Positions 56,843-64,000 of a stretch of 64,000 nt of DNA are shown here, in pieces. The translations under genes and the position numbers were made by a program. This DNA comes from Apostichopus japonicus (taxonomy: Eukaryota; Echinodermata; Holothuroidea; Aspidochirotida; Stichopodidae), in NCBI RefSeq assembly GCF_037975245.1, contig NC_092574.1, forward strand, positions 948,001-1,012,000. The letters run 5' to 3'. Within the stretch, counting starts at the first letter, position 1; the number at the start of each line of letters is the position of its first letter. The notes under the pieces were generated by a model. It was given only the letters and a program-made list of their open reading frames with translations, searched no databases and was not told where the DNA came from.

Positions 56843-59800
56843 CGCAATGCAAAAATATTACACTACAGAGCGAAAACAGGTTATTTGACAACCCCAATGT
56901 TTCGCTAAATATAACCCCGTGATACTTTTTGTGCAATCAAATGACCACCATCAATATATGCGGAGGACATTATTCTTTTTTTTTTCATGACATTTCATGA
57001 CAATCGAAGTGGGTCTACTATCAGCAGCAGGCGTATTCCGGCAGCGCCCTCATCGGCTCAATGCAAAATACTACTTAAGTGCGAAAAAGGCAAAACTGAC
57101 AACCCCAATAATTGCTCAATTTAACCCAGGGATAATTTTTGTGCCATCAAATGACCACCCTCAATATATGCAGGGAACACTATTCTTTCTTTTTCATGAC
57201 ATTTCATGACAATCGAAGTGGGTCTACTATCAGCAGCAGGCGGATTCCGGCAGCGCCCTCACCGGCTCAATGCAAAATACTACACTAAAGAGCGAAAACA
57301 GCAAAAATGACAACCCCCATTAATTGCTCAATTTAACCCCGTGATAATTTTTGTGCCAGCAAATGACCACCCTCAATATATGTAGGGGACACTATTCTTC
57401 CATGTTCACGACATTTCATGACAATCGAAGGGGGTCTACTATCAGCAGCAGGCGGATTCCGGCAGCGCCCTCACCGGCTCAATGCAAAATACTACACTAA
57501 AGAGCGAAAACAGCAAAAATGACAACCCCCATTAATTGCTCAATTTAACCCCGTGATAATTTTTGTGCCAGCAAATGACCATCATAAATGGATGTAGGGG
57601 ACACTATTCTTTCATTTTCATGACTTTTCATGACAATCGAAGGGGGTCTACTATCAGCAGCAGGCGGATTCCGGCAGCGCCCTCATCGGCTACTTGCAAA
57701 AATACTACACTAAACAGCGAAAACAGCCATAATGGCAACCCTCATTTATTGCTCAATTTAGCCCCGTGATAATTTTTGTGCCATCAAATGACCATCATAA
57801 ATGAATGTAGGGGACATTATTCTTTCGTTTTCATGACTTTTCATGACAATCGAAGGGGGTCTACTATCAGCAGCAGCGGATTCCGGCAGCGCCCTCATCG
57901 GCTACTTGCCAAAATACTACACTAAAGAGCGAAAACAGCAAAAATTACAACCCCCATTAATTGCTCAATTTAACCCCGTGATAATTTTTGTGCCAGCAAA
58001 TGACCATCATAAATGAACGTAAAGGACATTGTTCTTCCATGTTCACGACATTTCATGACAATCTAAGGGGGTCTACTATCAGCAGCAGGCGGATTCCGGC
58101 AGCGCCCTCATCGGCTACTTGCAAAAATACTACACTAAAGAGCGAAAACAGCAAAAATGACAACCCCCATTAATTGCTCAATTTAACCCCGTGATAATTT
58201 TTGTGCCAGCAAATGACCATCATCAATGGATGTAGGGGACACTATTCTTTCATTTTCATGACTTTTCATGACAATCGAAGGGGGTCTACTATCAGCAGCA
58301 GGCGGATTCCGGCAGCGCCCTCATCGGCTCAATGCAAAATACTACACTAAAGAGCGAAAACAGCCAAAATGACAACCCCCATTAATTGCTCAATATAACC
58401 CCGTGATAATTTTTGTGCCATCAAATGACCACCCTCAATATATGTAGGGGACACTATTCTTCTATGTTCACGACATTTCATGACAATCGAAGGGGGTGTA
58501 CTATCAGCAGCAGGCGGATTCCGGCAGCGCCCTCACCGGCTCAATGCAAAATACTACACTAAAGAGCGAAAACAGCAAAAATGACAACCCCCATTAATTG
58601 CTCAATTTAACCCCGTGATAATTTTTGTGCCAGCAAATGACCATCATAAATGGATGTAGGGGACACTACTCTTTCATTTTCATGACTTTTCATGACAATC
58701 GAAGGGGGTCTACTATCAGCAGCAGGCGGATTCCGGCAGCGCCCTCATCGGCTACTTGCAAAAATACTACACTAAAGAGCGAAAACAGCAAAAATGACAA
58801 CCCCCATTAATTGCTCAATATAACCCCGTGATAATTTTTGTGCCATCAAATGACCACCCTCAATATATGTAGGGGACACTATTCTTCTATGTTCACGACA
58901 TTTCATGACAATCGAAGGGGGTCTACTATCAGCAGCAGGCGGATTCCGGCAGCGCCCTCACCGGCTCAATGCAAAATACTACACTAAAGAGCGAAAACAG
59001 CAAAAATGACAACCCCTATTAATTGCTCAATTTAACCCCGTGATAATTTTTGTGCCATCAAATGACCACCCTCAATATATGTAGGGGACACTATTCTTCT
59101 ATGTTCACGACATTTCATGACAATCGAAGGGGGTCTACTATCAGCAGCAGGCGGATTCCGGCAGCGCCCTCATCGGCTACTTGCAAAAATACTACACTAA
59201 AGAGCGAAAACAGCCATTATGGCAACCCTCATTAATTGCTCAATTTAGCCCCGTGATAATTTTTGTGCCAGCAAATGACCATCATAAATGGATGTAGGGG
59301 ACACTATTCCATCATTTTCATGACTTTTCATGACAATCGAAGGGGGTCTACTATCAGCAGCAGGCGGATTCCGGCAGCGCCCTCATCGGCTACTTGCAAA
59401 AATACTACACTAAAGAGCGAAAACAGCCATTATGGCAACCCTCATTAATTGCTCAATTTAGCCCCGTGATAATTTTTGTGCCAGCAAATGACCATCATAA
59501 ATGGATGTAGGGGACACTACTCTTTCATTTTCATGACTTTTCATGACAATCGAAGGGGGTCTACTATCAGCAGCAGGCGGATTCCGGCAGCGCCCTCATC
59601 GGCTACTTGCAAAAATACTACACTAAAGAGCGAAAACAGCAAAAATGACAACCCCCATTAATTGCTCAATATAACCCCGTGATAATTTTTGTGCCATCAA
59701 ATGACCACCCTCAATATATGTAGGGGACACTATTCTTCTATGTTCACGACATTTCATGACAATCGAAGGGGGTCTACTATCAGCAGCAGGCGGATTCCGG

Positions 59801-62800
59801 CAGCGCCCTCATCGGCTACTTGCAAAAATACTACACTAAAGAGCGAAAACAGCAAAAATGACAACCCCCATTAATTGCTCAATATAACCCCGTGATAATT
59901 TTTGTGCCATCAAATGACCACCCTCAATATATGTAGGGGACACTATTCTTCTATGTTCACGACATTTCATGACAATCGAAGGGGGTCTACTATCAGCAGC
60001 AGGCGGATTCCGGCAGCGCCCTCACCGGCTCAATGCAAAATACTACACTAAAGAGCGAAAACAGCAAAAATGACAACCCCTATTAATTGCTCAATTTAAC
60101 CCCGTGATAATTTTTGTGCCAGCAAATGACCATCATAAATGGATGTAGGGGACACTATTCCATCATTTTCATGACTTTTCATGACAATCGAAGGGGGTCT
60201 ACTATCAGCAGCAGGCGGATTCCGGCAGCGCCCTCATCGGCTACTTGCAAAAATACTACACTAAAGAGCGAAAACAGCCATTATGGCAACCCTCATTAAT
60301 TGCTCAATTTAGCCCCGTGATAATTTTTGTGCCAGCAAATGACCATCATAAATGGATGTAGGGGACACTATTCCATCATTTTCATGACTTTTCATGACAA
60401 TCGAAGGGGGTCTACTATCAGCAGCAGGCGGATTCCGGCAGCGCCCTCATCGGCTACTTGCAAAAATACTACACTAAAGAGCGAAAACAGCCATTATGGC
60501 AACCCTCATTAATTGCTCAATTTAGCCCCGTGATAATTTTTGTGCCAGCAAATGACCATCATAAATGGATGTAGGGGACACTACTCTTTCATTTTCATGA
60601 CTTTTCATGACAATCGAAGGGGGTCTACTATCAGCAGCAGGCGGATTCCGGCAGCGCCCTCATCGGCTACTTGCAAAAATACTACACTAAAGAGCGAAAA
60701 CAGCAAAAATGACAACCCCCATTAATTGCTCAATATAACCCCGTGATAATTTTTGTGCCATCAAATGACCACCCTCAATATATGTAGGGGACACTATTCT
60801 TCTATGTTCACGACATTTCATGACAATCGAAGGGGGTCTACTATCAGCAGCAGGCGGATTCCGGCAGCGCCCTCATCGGCTACTTGCAAAAATACTACAC
60901 TAAAGAGCGAAAACAGCAAAAATGACAACCCCCATTAATTGCTCAATATAACCCCGTGATAATTTTTGTGCCATCAAATGACCACCCTCAATATATGTAG
61001 GGGACACTATTCTTCTATGTTCACGACATTTCATGACAATCGAAGGGGGTCTACTATCAGCAGCAGGCGGATTCCGGCAGCGCCCTCACCGGCTCAATGC
61101 AAAATACTACACTAAAGAGCGAAAACAGCAAAAATGACAACCCCTATTAATTGCTCAATTTAACCCCGTGATAATTTTTGTGCCAGCAAATGACCATCAT
61201 AAATGGATGTAGGGGACACTATTCCATCATTTTCATGACTTTTCATGACAATCGAAGGGGGTCTACTATCAGCAGCAGGCGGATTCCGGCAGCGCCCTCA
61301 TCGGCTACTTGCAAAAATACTACACTAAAGAGCGAAAACAGCCATTATGGCAACCCTCATTAATTGCTCAATTTAGCCCCGTGATAATTTTTGTGCCAGC
61401 AAATGACCATCATAAATGGATGTAGGGGACACTATTCCATCATTTTCATGACTTTTCATGACAATCGAAGGGGGTCTACTATCAGCAGCAGGCGGATTCC
61501 GGCAGCGCCCTCATCGGCTACTTGCAAAAATACTACACTAAAGAGCGAAAACAGCCATTATGGCAACCCTCATTAATTGCTCAATTTAGCCCCGTGATAA
61601 TTTTTGTGCCAGCAAATGACCATCATAAATGGATGTAGGGGACACTACTCTTTCATTTTCATGACTTTTCATGACAATCGAAGGGGGTCTACTATCAGCA
61701 GCAGGCGGATTCCGGCAGCGCCCTCATCGGCTACTTGCAAAAATACTACACTAAAGAGCGAAAACAGCAAAAATGACAACCCCCATTAATTGCTCAATAT
61801 AACCCCGTGATAATTTTTGTGCCATCAAATGACCACCCTCAATATATGTAGGGGACACTATTCTTCTATGTTCACGACATTTCATGACAATCGAAGGGGG
61901 TCTACTATCAGCAGCAGGCGGATTCCGGCAGCGCCCTCACCGGCTCAATGCAAAATACTACACTAAAGAGCGAAAACAGCAAAAATGACAACCCCTATTA
62001 ATTGCTCAATTTAACCCCGTGATAATTTTTGTGCCAGCAAATGACCATCATAAATGGATGTAGGGGACACTATTCCATCATTTTCATGACTTTTCATGAC
62101 AATCGAAGGGGGTCTACTATCAGCAGCAGGCGGATTCCGGCAGCGCCCTCATCGGCTACTTGCAAAAATACTACACTAAAGAGCGAAAACAGCCATTATG
62201 GCAACCCTCATTAATTGCTCAATTTAGCCCCGTGATAATTTTTGTGCCATCAAATGACCATCATAAATGAATGTAGGGGACATTATTCTTTCGTTTTCAT
62301 GACTTTTCATTGCAATCGAAGGGGGTCTACTATCAGCAGCAGCGGATTCCGGCAGCGCCCTCATCGGCTCAATGCAAAATACTACATTAAAGAGCGAAAA
62401 CAGCAAAAATGACAACCCCCATTAATTGCTCAATTTAACCCCGTGATAATTTTTGTGCCAGCAAATGACCATCATAAATGAACGTAAAGGACATTGTTCT
62501 TCCATGTTCACGACATTTCATGACAATCTAAGGGGGTCTACTATCAGCAGCAGGCGGATTCCGGCAGCGCCCTCATCGGCTACTTGCAAAAATACTACAC
62601 TAAAGAGCGAAAACAGCAAAAATGACAACCCCCATTAATTGCTCAATTTAACCCCGTGATAATTTTTGTGCCAGCAAATGACCATCATAAATGGATGTAG
62701 GGGACACTATTCTTTCATTTTCATGACTTTTCATGACAATCGAAGGGGGTCTACTATCAGCAGCAGGCGGATTCCGGCAGCGCCCTCATCGGCTCAATGC

Positions 62801-63893
62801 AAAATACTACACTAAAGAGCGAAAACAGCAAAAATGACAACCCCCATTAATTGCTCAATTTAACCCCGTGATACTTTTTGTGCCAGCAAATGACCATCAT
62901 AAATGGATGTAGGGGACACTATTCTTTCATTTTCATGACTTTTCATGACAATCGAAGGGGGTCTACTATCAGCAGCAGGCGGATTCCGGCAGCGCCCTCA
63001 TCGGCTCAATGCAAAATACTACACTAAAGAGCGAAAACAGCAAAAATGACAACCCCCATTAATTGCTCAATTTAACCCCGTGATAATTTTTGTGCCAGCA
63101 AATGACCACCCTCAATATATGTAGGGGACACTATTCTTCCATGTTCACGACATTTCATGACAATCGAAGGGGGTCTACTATCAGCAGCAGGCGCATTCCG
63201 GCAGCGCCCTCATCGGCTAGTTGCCAAAATACTACACTAAAGAGCGAAAACAGCCATAATGGCAACCCTCATTAATTGCTCAATTTAGACCCGTGATAAT
63301 TTTTGTGCCAGCAAATGACCATCATAAATGAACGTAAAGGACATTGTTCTTTCGTTTTCATGACTTTTCATGACAATCGAAGGGGGTCTACTATCAGCAG
63401 CAGGCGGATTCCGGCAGCGCCCTCATCGGCTCAATGCAAAATACTACACTAAAGAGCGAAAACAGCAAAAATGACAACCCCCATTAATTGCTCAATTTAA
63501 CCCCGTGATAATTTTTGTGCCATCAAATGACCATCATAAATGAATGTAGGGGACATTATTCTTTCATTTTCATGACTTTTCATGACAATCGAAGGGGGTC
63601 TACTATCAGCAGCAGGCGCATTCCGGCAGCGCCCTCACCGGCTCAATGCAAAAATACTACACTAAACAGCGAAAACAGCCATGATGGCAACCCTCATTAA
63701 TTGCTCAATATAACCCAGTGATAATTTTTGTGCCAGCAAATGACCACCCTCAATATATGTAGGGGACATTATTCTTTCATTTTCATGCCTTTTCATGACA
63801 ATCGAAGTGGGTCTGCTATCAGCAGCAGGCTGATTCCGGCAGTGCCCCCTATGGCTCAATGAACAGATAGTGCTACACTAAATACTTAAAATA
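56843..63893. repeat. 213-bp satellite array, about 33 copies
   Basis: The unit includes TGCAAAATACTACACTAAAG, AGCGAAAACAGC, ATTAATTGCTCAATTTAACC, CCGTGATAATTTTTGTGCCA, TATGTAGGGGACACTATTC, TTTCATGACAATCGAAGG and CTACTATCAGCAGCAGGCGG. Starts recur every 212-213 bp (59050, 59263, 59476, 59689). Edge units (56843-57400 and 63700-63893) are more diverged than the core. The 61-codon frame in most units starts at TTG, not ATG, and is an artefact of a stop-free stretch. Confidence 0.97.
58830..62240. repeat. 1,064-bp higher-order repeat (five 213-bp units) in the satellite core
   Basis: The unit variant with ACTACTCTTTC starts at 59476, 60540 and 61604, exactly 1,064 bp apart. The variant with ATTCCATCA in adjacent pairs recurs at 60114/60327 and 61178/61391. 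The third period is one unit short before 62029. A separate older duplication links about 57780-58250 with about 62245-62720 (the AACGTAAAGGACATTG and AGCAGCAGCGG variants). Confidence 0.85.
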
Positions 63894-64000
63894 GATGTGG
63901 TCAGTAATAGGGAAGCACTTTCCCCTAGCGGAGCAAGCCGTTTCTATTCGATATTTTAGTTGTTAATGAATAAATCCAATGTTAACGAAAGTGCGATACC
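63894..64000. other. Sequence right of the 213-bp array
   Basis: About 100 bp of non-satellite sequence to the window edge. No feature recognised. Confidence 0.4.

Noticed and set aside
56997-63700. Seventeen or more repeated 61-codon open frames that look like a tandem gene family
   Set aside because: They start at TTG, not ATG, and lie one per 213-bp satellite unit. The frame is a stop-free stretch of a non-coding repeat.

Overview
The window is from a eukaryotic, almost certainly metazoan, genome. It has intron-split genes with GT-AG junctions, tRNA-derived SINEs, hAT-type and TTAA-target DNA transposon remnants, BEL/Pao and Ty3-type gag relics, and several kilobases of satellite DNA. The mix of repeats and the animal gene content suggest a marine invertebrate deuterostome, most likely an echinoderm. 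That placement is an inference from style, not from a diagnostic marker. Nothing prokaryotic was seen.

Three host genes can be assembled from the sequence. (1) On the minus strand at the left edge are the first two coding exons of a Jupiter/HN1-family gene (JPT1-like; exons 4633-4581 and 1835-1663), which continues off the left end. (2) On the plus strand, 12224-20703, is a complete eight-coding-exon homologue of the Fanconi anaemia core-complex subunit FANCB. All splice phases agree, giving 2,508 nt or 835 codons plus stop. (3) On the minus strand, 53034-40544, is a complete three-exon gene for the POLR1D isoform-2-type small protein (411 nt, 136 aa). Its second intron is 11.5 kb and consists mostly of an 88-bp satellite.

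Layout. 1-4.65 kb: JPT1-like gene, with a long inverted repeat in intron 1. 5-12 kb: mobile-element graveyard with a hammerhead-like core, inverted arrays of a GGACAATTACCCC-type motif, a hAT transposase tail, and three non-autonomous TIR elements, two with exact 8-bp target duplications. 12.2-20.7 kb: FANCB, with a satellite carrying nuclear-receptor-like half-sites in one intron, a SINE in the next, and a minisatellite running through its stop codon. 21-28.5 kb: SINE, 23-bp minisatellite, a Ty3-like gag relic and a possible LTR. 28.5-31.2 kb: broken BEL/Pao gag-protease. 31.9-37.4 kb: broken hAT transposases, including a duplicated pair around a gag fragment. 40.5-53 kb: POLR1D-like gene with the 8.4-kb 88-bp satellite (40907-49338). 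53.9-55.4 kb: a TTAA-flanked TIR element of Kolobok type carrying decayed coding sequence. 55.5 kb: head-to-head hammerhead-like cores. 56.8-63.9 kb: a second satellite with a 213-bp unit and higher-order structure.

No operon-like cooperation exists between the host genes, which act in DNA crosslink repair (FANCB), microtubule-linked signalling (JPT1) and an ill-defined role tied to the RNA polymerase I/III locus (POLR1D). Products were assigned by reading the translations against remembered family features, without a database search.
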